DNA of 26,348 nt from Cylindrobasidium torrendii FP15055 ss-10 (GCA_000934385.1 KN880736.1:1-26348), one strand, 5' to 3'. Counted from the first letter of the stretch, positions 1 through 9,774 are shown. Program-made: numbers and translations. The notes: generated from the letters alone by a model not told the origin.

Positions 1-122
1 GCGCGGATGTAGGCATGGTTAGCGAGCGCGAGCGCATTCTCCCTTGATCCCGGGTTGGAACCAGCGACCTTGAAGGCGGGCTGCTGGAGGAGGGGTTCGG
101 AGGGCCAGTTGGTTTGGGACAT
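1..122 (-). CDS. 5' end of an unrecognised minus-strand gene (cut by the window edge)
   Basis: Read on the minus strand, an ATG at 122 opens a frame that stays open to the window edge (about 40 residues), starting M-S-Q-T-N-W-P-S-E-P-L-L-Q-Q-P. The N-terminus is rich in Pro, Gln, Ala and Asn and has no signal peptide or membrane segment. The rest of the gene lies outside the window, so the family cannot be named. The start is supported only by being the first ATG of an open frame. The model is plausible but weak. Confidence 0.5.
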   Translation of the reverse strand, partial: MSQTNWPSEPLLQQPAFKVAGSNPGSRENALALANHAYIR

Positions 123-991
123 GATAATGAAGGAGAATGAGGATAGTGTCTCTTGCTTGCTGTCCTACTTCTTATACTGACGAGAGACAGCGGTTCCGGT
201 GGGTAGCAGTGACGGACCAACAATCGTAGGGTCGGTGATTGTGAAGGTCAGATCTTGTAACAGCGGAACCTTGGTCCTCTCACGGTCCTGTTACAAGGAT
301 GTGGCGATACCGTGGTTGAGGCTGGAAATTGTCCGAGACTATTAGAGGGCACAGACTCTTGTTGGTCCGCGTACTGTCTGTCACGATAACATTCAAAAAC
401 ACACTTCCTGTAACAACCCCTGGTTCTCTTCTCGTAAAGTCCATGATATTGAACAATGTCACTGCTACGAGACCGTGGTGTAGACCTGGGTAATATTTCT
501 CGTAAACGCAGGATGGAATGCGGCGCCATGCGCATCCGCGGTGCTCGATCCCATGTACCGACTTCATCGACTGCCCAAAGTGTTTATTTTATAACCCCCC
601 ATTCATGGGCCTCTCGAGCAGTCATCGGTGTTTAGAAGATTATCTGCTAAGAGTAGGCCTGTCGGATTGGTCGCCGGGCCAATGGTTTGTACCTGCCGCA
701 AGACTGAACAGTGAATTACTTCACCTTGTCAATTTATCGGGGGGATGTCACCAAACAGGTGTGAGAAGTCTATACACAGCTATAAACAGAGTCTCAGTTT
801 GACATCCTCCATCTTCTCTCAGCAGAGATGCCTTCAGCCTTGCCATAGTATAAGCTTCAAGACGCGCAGTATCATGATAACGATGCAGCCTTCTCGTTAT
901 AAACCACTTTTGAGGGTCAGTCGCACTAAAGCTAGCATGTATCATTCTTATAGATTCTGAGTACTTGTACTCGACACATTGTCGTCTATAG
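123..991. other. Intergenic stretch, no supportable gene
   Basis: Open frames of about 95 codons occur on both strands, but they overlap one another in conflicting frames and show no recognisable domain or convincing splice pairs. This stretch would hold the promoter of the minus-strand gene starting at 122 and perhaps missing 5' exons of the weak plus-strand coding trace that begins near 992. Confidence 0.4.
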
Positions 992-1485
992 TGCACGCTG
1001 CACGCGTTATATCAAGTTAGTGATCGCTTCATTCACGGTCACGTAATATTTGCTATCTTCAATCAAACCATTTATTCCAAGGCTGTGTGGTGGATAGGAA
1101 GCCCTAGCATAATAGACACTGAGCTTGACCTCCATATTCTGCCAGAACAGGGACGAGCCCTTGACGGCACCATCGAGCTATCCCGTGGGTATGGTATGGG
1201 GAGCATGTCGGTCGACCTATCTGCTTTTGGCCTGTGGGAACTTGAGTAGCAAATAGAACTCATAGATCCAGCGATGCTCTTCATGGTATGGTTGAAGATA
1301 GCCAGTGTGTTCTCCTGGACCAGACCCGCAATGGCGTCTTGTATTATGTTCAGCGCATCGACAGGCTGGCATCAACAAGCTTGTTCCCCAACCAGGAAGG
1401 ATTCCGTACTCAGAAGAGTGGGACCCTCCATGTTTGGTCTGGTCATCGTCCGAGCCCCATGCCTTCTCCTTTGAGCATCCAGTGA
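992..1485 (+). CDS. Weak coding trace, unrecognised two-exon fragment
   Basis: From 992 a frame without an ATG is open to about 1188 and contains the stretch W-W-I-G-S-P-S-I-I-D-T-E-L-D-L-H. A possible intron 1189-1265 (GTATGG donor, CATAG acceptor, 77 nt) joins it in phase to a second open piece, 1266-1485, that contains G-V-L-Y-Y-V-Q-R-I-D-R-L and ends in TGA. The TGA lies only 19 bases before the ATG of the OHCU decarboxylase on the same strand, which is very tight for two fungal genes. It could be the 3' end of a gene whose first exons I could not find, a relic, or 5' leader sequence of the downstream gene. I do not recognise the protein. Confidence 0.25.
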
Positions 1486-1504
1486 TGCGATCAAACTCGC
1501 TATC

Positions 1505-2026
1505 ATGTCTTCCTTACCACCCGATTGTACAACGTCCCCAGACGCGCTTGGCCATGCCTTGACGCTCCTCTTCGAGCACTCGCCAATTCTCATCTCACAC
1601 TTGGTGCCCAAGCTCCTCGGAAAGCCATTCACCACATACGAAGCGCTCATCGATGCATCCTTGGCCGAAATAAACACTTGGGACGATGACCTGCGCGCCC
1701 AGTTCATCGCGGGGCATCCGCGGATCGGGGAGACCAAGAACCTGTCGTCGCTGAGCTCGAAAGAACAAGGGGCAGCTGCACCGACGCCTCCAGAGGTCTT
1801 GCAGCGTCTGGAAGCATACAACGAACAATACGAAAAGCGGTATCCTGGATTGCGGTACATCACATTCGTGAACGGTCGCTCGCGGGCGGAAATTGCGGAC
1901 GAGATGGCTGGAAAGCTGGAGAACACCGAAGGGGTGGCGCCTCCAGCAGATTGGAAAGCGGAGCTGGACCGGGCGGTTGGGGACATTGGGAAGATCGCGT
2001 ACAGCAGATTGAAGGGTATCAAGTGA
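1505..2026 (+). CDS. OHCU decarboxylase (2-oxo-4-hydroxy-4-carboxy-5-ureidoimidazoline decarboxylase)
   Basis: This intronless 173-residue protein belongs to the OHCU decarboxylase (UraD-like) family, which converts OHCU to (S)-allantoin in uric-acid degradation after urate oxidase and HIU hydrolase. Family marks visible are H-P-R-I-G-E at residues 71-76 (the HPxxG motif with the catalytic His), S-K-E-Q-G-A-A around 85-91 (SxxEQxGA-type), and Y-P-G-L-R-Y-I-T-F-V-N-G-R-S-R at 113-127. Length matches the single-domain family. There is no N-terminal signal, and the C-terminus (G-I-K) is not a classical PTS1, so a cytosolic location is the simplest reading. The ATG at 1505 fits because the conserved helix begins soon after it. 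No other purine-catabolism gene lies in the window. The gene converges on the J-domain gene, with 102 bases between the stop codons. Confidence 0.92.
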   Translation: MSSLPPDCTTSPDALGHALTLLFEHSPILISHLVPKLLGKPFTTYEALIDASLAEINTWDDDLRAQFIAGHPRIGETKNLSSLSSKEQGAAAPTPPEVLQRLEAYNEQYEKRYPGLRYITFVNGRSRAEIADEMAGKLENTEGVAPPADWKAELDRAVGDIGKIAYSRLKGIK

Positions 2027-2128
2027 ATTGCCATTGGACGGATACATGTACATTAAGGCGAAGTGTTTGAACGACGATAGGTTGTGTAAAGGCGCTCGGC
2101 CTTTCTCTGAGGGGTGGTTAGCTTTGGC

Positions 2129-2820
2129 CTATGGAACAAGACTGGGACGCACTTGTTCTACTGCCTCTTTCCTCGCGCGCCATTCAGGTGGCAAGGTCTC
2201 CAGCTCGCTCAGCATTCGTTCCAACGCAGTCGTCTGTTGCTTGGCATCGGATAGTGCCCGTTGGATATAAGTCCGCAGGTCGCCGCCGTTTTTGCGGATA
2301 GTTTCCATGCGAGCCTGGTGTTCTGCCTCCTGCTGCTGCAACCACTCTTCCCTGTCCTTCGCGCGCCTTGCTTGATTGTCATATACCGTTTGCGACCAGG
2401 TAGGCTGTGCGTTCAATCTATTGTCATAGTTCTATGCGCGGTGAGGGCGGACGTCGGTGAGCGTGCAGTCCGAGAACGCACCCTTCTTTTTGCGGGATCG
2501 CTGAGAATGTCATTGGCAAGCGTGATCTATATGTCCCAAAGTCAGGCCATTTCACCAGCGCGTCGCGCAATACACCGCTTTGACCAGACGCACCTGATGG
2601 AACCTGTCCTCCGCCGCCCGCTTCTCTGTCTCAGACGCAGTTGGCTTCAATTTGTCAGGGTGTGTTGATAGCGCCTTCACGCGAAACGCCCTCCGGACTG
2701 TTGAGAATGTCGGGTGTGAGGATTTCGAACGTATTTGACGAATTGGGTATTCGAACCTTCCTCTTGCGTCGCGGTGAAGTCGATTCCGAGAACCTCATAA
2801 TGACTGCCTTGGTATCGCAT
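2129..2820 (-). CDS. Small J-domain (DnaJ/Hsp40-type) co-chaperone
   Basis: Joining four exons gives 171 residues: 2820-2757, 2697-2594, 2526-2482 and 2431-2129. The introns are 59, 67 and 50 nt. Residues 7-75 form a J domain: H-Y-E-V-L-G-I at 7-13, helix II R-R-A-F-R-V-K-A-L, the invariant H-P-D at 34-36, then I-L-S-D-P-A-K-R-R-N-Y-D. The HPD loop stimulates Hsp70 ATPase activity, so this should act with an Hsp70. There is no Gly/Phe or zinc region, so it is class III (type C). The C-terminal half is charged and heptad-like (R-R-A-K-D-R-E-E-W-L-Q-Q-Q-E-A-E), probably a coiled coil; its client is unknown. The first in-frame ATG is 2820. All joins restore the J-domain consensus, so the model is firm. 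Confidence 0.88.
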
Positions 2821-2901
2821 TAAGAGCCATGCGCGCGGTGTGCCGATGAATGCGAGAGGCCAAAGCTCAACTTGGCTGATCGTGCTGCAGGGACGCGGCA
2901 A

Positions 2902-2909
2902 TCACGTGA
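2902..2909. promoter_or_regulatory. Palindromic TCACGTGA E-box upstream of the J-domain gene
   Basis: TCACGTGA contains the CACGTG core bound by bHLH regulators of the Cbf1 type in fungi. It lies about 82 bases upstream of the J-domain start codon at 2820, a normal promoter distance. Binding is inferred from the motif only; such an 8-mer can occur by chance. Confidence 0.35.
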
Positions 2910-3777
2910 CGGAAGCGCCATCGGTCGCGTCGGCGTGTTGTACCCCTCAGAGCAAGGCAAATTACGTGTAGCTTTAGAGGAGGTTGTGTGTGACTTGTGC
3001 GACCCAAGCTGCTGGTTTATTGTCTTTTTAAAACGCGCAGAGGCAGTAGATGCGTGTAGCCCATACGGCCTGTCACTTCGTCGTCACGGCCAACTCCGGG
3101 CATTGCCCTTTCGTTGAGTCGTTGGACCATACTGTAGTCGTGTCGAGCGAATGGTCATACTGGGAGAGTTTAAAGCGCCAGGACATTGCTATCGAACTGC
3201 ACATGCCCTAGGAAGTACATTCTGGTAGCATGCAGCTCTCCACCCTACCGTGTTTATATAGGATTACCGACAAAGGCTTCACACAATACCACCGCGTCGC
3301 AGCCTCTTCTCCGCGGTGACGCAGAAGCAGCAGGGACGCCGAGGCCACTCCCGATCAGTAAACCCTGGCCAATCTGGCTTGCTTCCCACGCTCACAGCAT
3401 CATTCCTGCAAATGGAGACAACTTGGCCAGCTTCTCTTCATTGTTCGGCGCCTTTTCACGGATCTGTAGACGAATCTTTTTGTGGTGACTCAACTATGTT
3501 CAGGCATATTGACGAAGGGGTGACTGGTAATGAAAGAAATCCGCCTTGCTGTCCAACATAACTCAATGCCACTGGATTACAAGACCTTCCGCACCCCATC
3601 TCGACGTACTGATTTCTATTTCCAGGTTGTGAGCTGCTGCTCTCGAGTGGAGCAACCATTCAATCTCACCGGATCCCTACCTTCTTTCCGCGTCAACCCC
3701 GTATTTTATTGTCCAGAGAACGAGTTTCGTGGTTGACTATACGATCGTTGTTTCCCGATAGGCACGTCTCCCTTGCC

Positions 3778-3783
3778 TATAAA
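3778..3783 (+). promoter_or_regulatory. TATA box of the gene at 3829
   Basis: TATAAA lies 51 bases upstream of the ATG at 3829. That leaves room for a transcription start about 30 bases downstream and a short leader. It supports 3829 over more upstream non-ATG codons in the same open frame. Confidence 0.5.
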
Positions 3784-3828
3784 TTCCTTCGCTGCCGGTG
3801 CTGGCCTTCAGACGTTCCATTGACCACC

Positions 3829-4539
3829 ATGTACGAAAACACATTCTCCAGTTCATCATCCTCAATCGCAATCCGCCTCGCCTTCGAACGTGGAGCCAGT
3901 GGACGCCCTTTCTATAGCCCGGACATCCCGGCCCTCCTACACAGCGGCATCACGACTTTCGACCTATCCGTAGGACGAGGATACAACCACGCTGCTCACG
4001 CTCCCATTTCCCAACACATTCTCGGTTGGTTGGGCACTCATTGTCCCAACATAACCAGTATGTCTCTTCCCATCGAGCTCTTCGCCTTCTTCCCCTACCT
4101 CTTCTCTGGCCCATCCTCGTTGACAAACCTCATCATCCGCCCACCAGTCTCGAGCATGTCGTTCTCTGCCCAAGCCGCCTCAGCCTCCCTCTCCAAACTC
4201 CTCCAAACCCACTCGTCCAGTTCGGTACGGCTCACGCTGCCTCTGGAGCTCGGCCAGCTGCTTCCGGGCATTCTGCAAGATATCGCTAGACGCAGTCCGA
4301 CCCTCCGTGAGCTGACGTTCGACATCGGCGACGGACGCGCATACCCCGATGCCATCGTACGTGCGCGACTCTTCGGTGCTCTAGCAGCTTTTCGCGGAAG
4401 CCTGTCGAGCATACGCTTCCCGTTGAGTGAGTATACTATCTCGATGTCATCGACAGAGCGCGGCAATTTGGAAGGGTCTCTGCGAGCAGCAGTTGGACCA
4501 CGGGCTGCAGTGTATCTTTTCCATCCCCGTGGATGGTAG
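3829..4539 (+). CDS. Leucine-rich hypothetical protein (F-box/LRR-like without visible F-box)
   Basis: A single-exon 236-residue protein starts at the first ATG after a TATA box (context ACCACCATG). It has irregular repeats of L-x-x-L-x-L type, for example I-T-T-F-D-L-S-V, I-T-S-M-S-L-P-I-E-L, L-T-N-L-I-I-R-P-P, V-R-L-T-L-P-L-E-L and L-R-E-L-T-F-D-I. They resemble the degenerate leucine-rich halves of the F-box proteins that are abundant in agaricomycetes. No N-terminal F-box, signal peptide or membrane segment is visible. It may be a small LRR-only member or a truncated F-box family member. A strong donor-like GTGAGTAT near 4426 is read through, and the frame continues convincingly to the TAG. 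Function unknown. Confidence 0.65.
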   Translation: MYENTFSSSSSSIAIRLAFERGASGRPFYSPDIPALLHSGITTFDLSVGRGYNHAAHAPISQHILGWLGTHCPNITSMSLPIELFAFFPYLFSGPSSLTNLIIRPPVSSMSFSAQAASASLSKLLQTHSSSSVRLTLPLELGQLLPGILQDIARRSPTLRELTFDIGDGRAYPDAIVRARLFGALAAFRGSLSSIRFPLSEYTISMSSTERGNLEGSLRAAVGPRAAVYLFHPRGW

Positions 4540-4819
4540 CTCTGAGCAATGGAAGAGACCCTGCTAGTATGAACGGATGTGCCTTTTGGATTTTCTACTT
4601 TCGATTTATGAGCATGTATGGACGATGTACATACGTACGCAGCATTTTTGGACTTCTTTTCGAGGACTTGTGATACGACCCATGGATTGGGAGAACGAAG
4701 GTCAGATACACTTCATAAATCCGTATATTCGAGATATCATAGCCTATAGTGGTCACAAGCATATGTACATACATAAACGTCAAAGCAGATAATAAATACA
4801 ACATCTATAACACAACACA

Positions 4820-5683
4820 TCACCTGAAATGCATCTTCAGCGCACCAGAAGCGTAATCCGGCGTCAGCCCAACAAATAAGACCTTCCCAAGCAGATAGTC
4901 GACATGCTTTACACCCTGAGCACGCTCAGCTGCCTCATATTGCGGGCCCATAGAACGGCACCGCCTGGCATATGCCCTCCCTATCATCTTCTGCTCTTTG
5001 TGGTCCAATGCATCCCAATCGGTTTGGACAATCTTCATCTGCATCGACTCGTATATCCAGTTAAGAACGTCTCCGATACAGAGGGCCTTTCCTGGTGCCG
5101 CTGCGACGTTGAGCGCCCACTGCGGCGTGGCATCACAGACGATGCGCATGCCATGCACCGACGGGCTCGTCGCCGGCGCATGCAGATCGTTCAACCCAAC
5201 CGGTCTGCGCGTCCCCATGTTATCCACAATCCGCATCGGCGTGAACACGCTGGCGCTCACGTCAAACCAAAACGGCGTGTGGTTCACATTCGCGTCGAGC
5301 CATGGGTGCAGCTGGATGGCTTGGGGCTGCGGGTAGCCGATGGGGTACTGAGGGAGCTGGGTGTCGGGTTGGCCACCGATGCCGCCTATGGGTTCGCCGG
5401 AGAATGAGGGGCGGCGAGAGCGTGGTCCGAATGGTGAATTGAGCTCGAAGCCGACATTGGGTGAGCCGCCGCCGAACAAGGGAGCGCTAGCGCCGAGCAT
5501 GGGGGATCCTGGGAGCGGGACATTTGCTGTGAACGGAGAGGGAGTGCCTTGGAGGAAAGCCTGGGCTGGGATGAAGGGGGAGGTCTGTGGAAGATTGGCG
5601 TAGGGGTTGTATGGGCAAAAATGTGCCGGCGAGCTTGGGACCTGGGCGAACGCGCCTGCGTCGTAAACGAATGGACCGGACAT
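4820..5683 (-). CDS. DUF6699-like domain protein
   Basis: An intronless 287-residue protein starts at an ATG at 5683. The first ~120 residues are Pro, Gly, Ser and Ala rich and look disordered. From about residue 125 the pattern fits the basidiomycete DUF6699 family: L-H-P-W-L near the start, F-W-F-D-V, A-T-S-P-S-V-H-G-M-R-I-V, W-A-L-N-V, I-G-D-V-L-N-W-I-Y, then an A-R-R-C tract and V-K-H-V-D-Y-L-L-G-K-V-L-F-V-G-L near the C-terminus. The function of this family is unknown; it is expanded in mushroom-forming fungi. The gene converges on the leucine-rich gene, with 280 bases between. The family call is from pattern recall, not from a search. Confidence 0.78.
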   Translation of the reverse strand: MSGPFVYDAGAFAQVPSSPAHFCPYNPYANLPQTSPFIPAQAFLQGTPSPFTANVPLPGSPMLGASAPLFGGGSPNVGFELNSPFGPRSRRPSFSGEPIGGIGGQPDTQLPQYPIGYPQPQAIQLHPWLDANVNHTPFWFDVSASVFTPMRIVDNMGTRRPVGLNDLHAPATSPSVHGMRIVCDATPQWALNVAAAPGKALCIGDVLNWIYESMQMKIVQTDWDALDHKEQKMIGRAYARRCRSMGPQYEAAERAQGVKHVDYLLGKVLFVGLTPDYASGALKMHFR

Positions 5684-6719
5684 GGTAGGGGGAATAGTGA
5701 TGATGGTAGCTTGCTAAGTGTAGGTTTTGTAGAGTGGCTTGTGGATGATTGTGTAGTGAGGGCGCAGTCCGCTAAATCAAGATGCCTTAGCCCTGTTGCT
5801 GTGCTCAGTGAATCAACATGATGGCGATGGACACAACAAGCGCACCGCAAAGTAGTCAGGAAGAAGAGAAAGGCAGGATGTAGTTGGACCGCTGATGACC
5901 GTATAGATACAAAGGAAATTTAGCGCCGAGACGTGGCCAAAGCTGACCTGAGAACGCGCGCTCACCCGGAAGAGATGGACTATCAAAGCCTGATTTGAAA
6001 TTTGTATAGCGACGCAGGTTCCTGCACAAGAGGTTGGTGTATGTTTCGGGTATATGCGTTTTCGGAGGAGGAAGGTAGGAAGCACGATGCGCGTCGACTC
6101 TCGAGCCTGTCTCGAGGTGCTTGATCAGAGTCGATCGTGATTGCCAGTCGGCTTGCGCCGCTTCCACTCCCTGAGAGTTCAGTACGGGAGTATGCTTCTA
6201 AGCTTCGGAATACAGGATTTAAATAACTCAATGAAGCTCACTTCTGCGTCCCTGGTGCATTTCGGCTTTGCGCTGCAGCCAATCAAGATGTCGAAGATAT
6301 GTGGGCGAGCCTCGTGTTTGCGCAGTCCATACGGGGTTATGCAGGACATAATCGATTTTTTCGCCTTATTGAGCTATTTTCAGTCTCCATTTTTGGGAGC
6401 AGTGTCTCATCGTGGTCAATATAGCTATCCGGTCGATTCAAATGAGGGTTCTATCCACCATTTTCTCTTTTATAGCAGCAGAGTGGCCGTAATGTCATTA
6501 CCGGCATGAGGAAAACCTACGGCCTTGCCATCCACTCAAAACGCCGTCATTTTCACTGAATACAATACTACTCGGTCATACATATTATGAGCATTATACA
6601 GACACAAGCCCGGGGCAAAAGTGAAGATTGGACATATGTACATAGCTTCAAGAACACAAATCATATTCAAAATATACCTTGTCGCTGATGTATCTATCTT
6701 GCAACGTATTCAACCCATG
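5684..6719. other. Intergenic region, no supportable gene
   Basis: Frames of 80-120 codons overlap on both strands (for example 5856-6167 minus and 6141-6509 plus) without domains or consistent splice pairs. This stretch should include the promoter of the DUF6699-like gene and the 3' untranslated region of the gene ending at 6720. Nothing else is supportable. Confidence 0.4.
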
Positions 6720-8481
6720 TCATCCGCGTTGCCCTGCAAATAATGGTGGCAAGTCAGACTCACTGGTGTGATACGATGACGGAGGATATACCTTGGGAGC
6801 TGCGGACAGACGACTGTGGGCCATTGCTCGTGATTTTCGCGCGTCCCATGAAACCGAAACCTATCCCCTGTTCAGTTTGACGAGTGGGAAGGGATGCAGC
6901 AGCACGCACGCAAAGCGTAATGGGCAAGCTCTCGCATGCGGCCCCAGAGCGACAGCTCTGGCAAAGTTTAAGTCAAATGAGGACATCCTGGCGAGGTATG
7001 CTCACTCTGTTGGCCTGTATCCTGAGTCGGGGAGGTTTGCGGTCTCTGTTTGCCTGTATCCTGAGTCGGGGGAGGTTTGCGGTCGAAAAGGTCATCGTTG
7101 AGACGTTCTGCGTCTACTCTGGCCTTGTCGACGCGGGCTCTGCGATCATCAAATATCCTGGGCAGGGTTAGCGAGGTTCCGTTTTTCCTTATGAAGGATG
7201 CTGCGCGCCTTTGGAGGTTTTTAACTTCTTCGAGGTACTCGTACGGATTCCCGCAGATTTCCTCGATGGGGACGGTCTCGAGGTCGTAGTTCACCTTGAT
7301 CACAGGTGTTTCCGACCAACGCGAGAGCAAGTCCTGTAAGTACGCACTAAGAGCGTTGTGGGCCTGTGAATGCTGCGCGTTTGCTTCATTGCCTGCAACC
7401 CATAGTAAGTTTTTCATTAGCCTAACTCGGTGGACATGAATTAAAATACGCACCATGCTTTTGCGCTGCCTGGTTAGCACCAGAATTGTTTGTGTGACCC
7501 CCAGTGTCAAGGGGTGTGAAGGATGGGGCCTCGTCATCTTCAGCTTGCCAGCGCTCATACATGGGCCGCAGACCCTCGTCTTCGGGCTCTCGATTGTCGT
7601 TTCCATGCTTCAGGCTAGCAGCCCAGGCTTGATCATCTTCGCGATATCCAAAAGCAATCTCCACCTGTTGGCGGGGCACAAGGGCGTACTTGCCTCGCGC
7701 TGGTTTTGCGTCTTCTCCATGTACCACGCGCACGGTCTGGTGGACAGTTGTACATTGATAACAGTTTCCCCATGGGAGAACGGGCAAGGTGTTGAGTGCA
7801 ATCCGTTGCAGCAAATTGGTCGTTGCTGGAGCAATGGGAAGGGTCATTTCGGGGAGAATTTTTAGGGACTCAGTCGAATATTTGAACGTTCCACCGACAG
7901 AAACCAAATCAATCTCTGTGGGGTACAGAACACCGGGGTGCATAGGATACAATAGATGCTAGGATGCGGACATCAGTTGTTAATGGACAGAAGTGCACGG
8001 TATGCTCACGTACTGCGTTATCAGTTGTGCAGCATCCTACATACTTTTTGGTGCGTGGTACCAGTTCCTGCACCTGCATCGCAACCTGCTCGTCGTCCAA
8101 ATACTGGCTGCAAGACTGTTCAACGTCCAAGGAAAACACAAGATATTCGCCTTTGACGGGTAGGCGAACCATCTGAGCAAGTCGCGGGACGACGTGAATG
8201 ACGGAAGAAGAGTTGGGGTCCTGTGTGAAACGAATATATAGCAGAACCTCGTACCAAGTGTGATACTTGCCGATCTGTTTACGCGTCTCGTTGTTGCAAA
8301 AACAAGCAAGACAATTTCCTCCTGAATAACCTCGCCCAATAGGGAGCTCACGCTTATGCTCGCGTTCAGCTCGTATACGTACACACTGAGCGCCTCGTCA
8401 GTCGGGGCCCATTTACTTGATTGAGTCTTCAGTCAGCCCGCCGTACAACCGCTGTCGCTGCAGATGAGTGAAGTCTTGCAT
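6720..8481 (-). CDS. Unrecognised multi-exon protein with an apparent one-base frameshift in exon 1
   Basis: Proposed exons: 8481-8352, 8286-8014, 7958-7454, 7392-7006, 6957-6910, 6860-6792 and 6733-6720. All introns after exon 1 keep phase and have canonical ends. The first acceptor could instead be 8275. A TATA box at 8566-8572 fits the ATG at 8481. Exon 1 reads 22 codons, then meets TAA at 8415; dropping one base near 8416-8422 joins L-T-E-D-S-I to S-K-W-A-P-T-D-E-A-L-S-V. The body has W-Y-E-V-L-L-Y-I-R-F-T, Y-V-G-C-C-T-T-D-N-A, I-D-L-V-S-V-G-G-T-F and V-L-P-W-G-N-C-Y-Q-C-T-T, followed by acidic and Gln/Thr-rich stretches. No signal peptide or membrane segment is visible. If the intron at 7005 is not spliced, the protein ends at TAA 6968. 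I do not recognise the family. Confidence 0.6.
7005..7084. repeat. Tandem duplication of ~39-40 bp
   Basis: Two near-identical units, 7005-7043 and 7044-7084, share CTCTGTT followed by GCCTGTATCCTGAGTCGGGG. They differ by one substitution and one extra G in a G run (4 versus 5). On the minus strand they encode a 13-residue repeat with core P-T-Q-D-T-G near the C-terminus of the 6.7-8.5 kb gene. The end of the repeat coincides with the proposed GTGAGC donor at 7005. Confidence 0.8.
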
Positions 8482-9774
8482 TGACGTGTGACTCGGAAAT
8501 AGGCCGTAAGGTTTGAAGTCGCTGTGGTTAAAGTCTTAGTTCGAACTTCGGATCAAAGGCCGATCTTATATAATAACCATACTCTGAGTAAGGAGCGCTA
8601 AGTGCTAAGTAAGCGCTCCAAGACTCAAGAGTAAACTTGAAAGCCAGTGACTGGCCAGTGAAAGCCCGATAGGTGAAGTATAAATAATTTGCGGGTCTTC
8701 GAGGGAACCGGATCTGAATCCTGTATACAGTACAGTGGAGTCATTTCCGCGGGGTTGAGTCTTGACGCGTTATCGTTGACGCTTTCAGTTGTCGACGTGC
8801 GAGGCGTGTAGGTAATTAATGAATCAAATAGGAACATCATGTCATTGTTTACCAAGCCTTTTTCTCAACGCAGTGCGCGTGCTGCGCAAGCTAGATATTG
8901 GTAGATTCTTTGTCTAGGATATGGTAAGCCATACTCTATCTTACATATCGGAAACCCTCCCTTTGCATGACTTTGTGCCCGTAAGTTGGCCAGGCTTCGG
9001 CCCTCATGTTGGCAGCCAGGCGCGGAAAATCCCATTCCAACAGTCTCGAGCTTCTATGTAGCACAAGATATGCCGTCAATTTCAGCGAAGGAGCACATTC
9101 ACCCTTTAAGTTTCAACAGCGGTGCCGCTGCGATAGACAGATTGCTTCCAATGGAGCGTCTCAGCCTAGCAAGAAGATTCATCTGGATTTTGGCGTACAG
9201 AAGATCTGTACAAAATTCAGACATGGGGTAAGCAAGAACTACTGCGGTGTGTACATGTAGCAAGGTTGTCATTTACGCCACAATCGAAGGCGCCTATCTG
9301 CTAAATACTAATGCACTCAGCTACGGTGTTATGTTTCCTCAGAACTGTTGAGAAAAATTCGCGTTTGTTTCAGAGCGATATTCACTTCAGTGGAGAGCAA
9401 AGGCTGGCCCCAGCAATTTTACTACTAGTGCAAGTGAGAAACACGAAAGGAGGGTGGAAGGAGGCTTCTGTGAACGACAGGGAACGAGTGTATGAGACTT
9501 TAAGAGGGCTGGCATAAAGCGCTGTTGTTCGGATAGTGGAAATAACCGCTACACGCCACACAGACATAGGCCAGCGTTGAAGCCTTGCAGAAGCAGCGAG
9601 GCCACAAGTACTTGTAGCCTCTCCGCGCAAGTAAGCAGACCCAACTTCTGCACTACAGCCCATCCCCGTGGTCAAAGCTTCTTTATTCGAAGCGTACCTT
9701 TAACTTACGAGCTTCAGTAGTGCGCACCGTGATCCACAGCCTTGTCTGAAAGTCACATCCTTTTGGTTATCGAG
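8482..9774. other. Intergenic region with a weak plus-strand coding trace
   Basis: Most of this 1.3 kb shows nothing supportable. From about 9006 a plus-strand frame opens with ATG and runs through K-K-I-H-L-D-F-G-V-Q-K-I-C-T-K-F-R-H to a GTAAGC near 9229. A possible acceptor (CACTCAG) occurs at about 9321, after which the frame stops quickly. A second open piece ends at 9517 with G-G-W-K-E-A-S-V-N-D-R-E-R-V-Y-E-T-L-R-G. I could not join these into one gene. They may be an eroded gene or chance. Confidence 0.3.
8566..8572 (-). promoter_or_regulatory. TATA box for the minus-strand gene starting at 8481
   Basis: On the minus strand the sequence reads TATATAA, about 85 bases upstream of the ATG at 8481. 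The spacing fits a start site about 30 bases downstream and a leader of about 55 bases. It supports this ATG as the original start even though the frame is broken 22 codons later. Confidence 0.45.

Larger units (their letters stand above)
2821..3828. other. Divergent intergenic region, no supportable gene
   Basis: This kilobase separates the J-domain gene (minus, start 2820) from the leucine-rich gene (plus, start 3829). Open frames up to 100 codons exist on both strands but give low-complexity or Ser/Pro/Cys-rich conceptual proteins without splice support. It should contain both promoters: the E-box at 2902 and a TATA box at 3778. Confidence 0.45.

Noticed and set aside
1372..2034. 220-codon minus-strand open frame
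   Set aside because: It lies opposite the OHCU decarboxylase, whose motifs are unmistakable, and has no domain of its own; it is a shadow frame.
4426..4456. Strong donor-like GTGAGTAT in the leucine-rich gene
   Set aside because: The nearest in-phase acceptor gives an intron of about 30 nt, shorter than any other here, and the read-through frame is convincing.
4904..5407. 167-codon plus-strand open frame
   Set aside because: It is antisense to the DUF6699-like gene, which has family features; no independent support.
8415..8437. Possible 23-nt intron bridging the frame break at the start of the 8.5 kb gene
   Set aside because: It is too short to be spliced; all well-supported introns in the window are 45 nt or longer.
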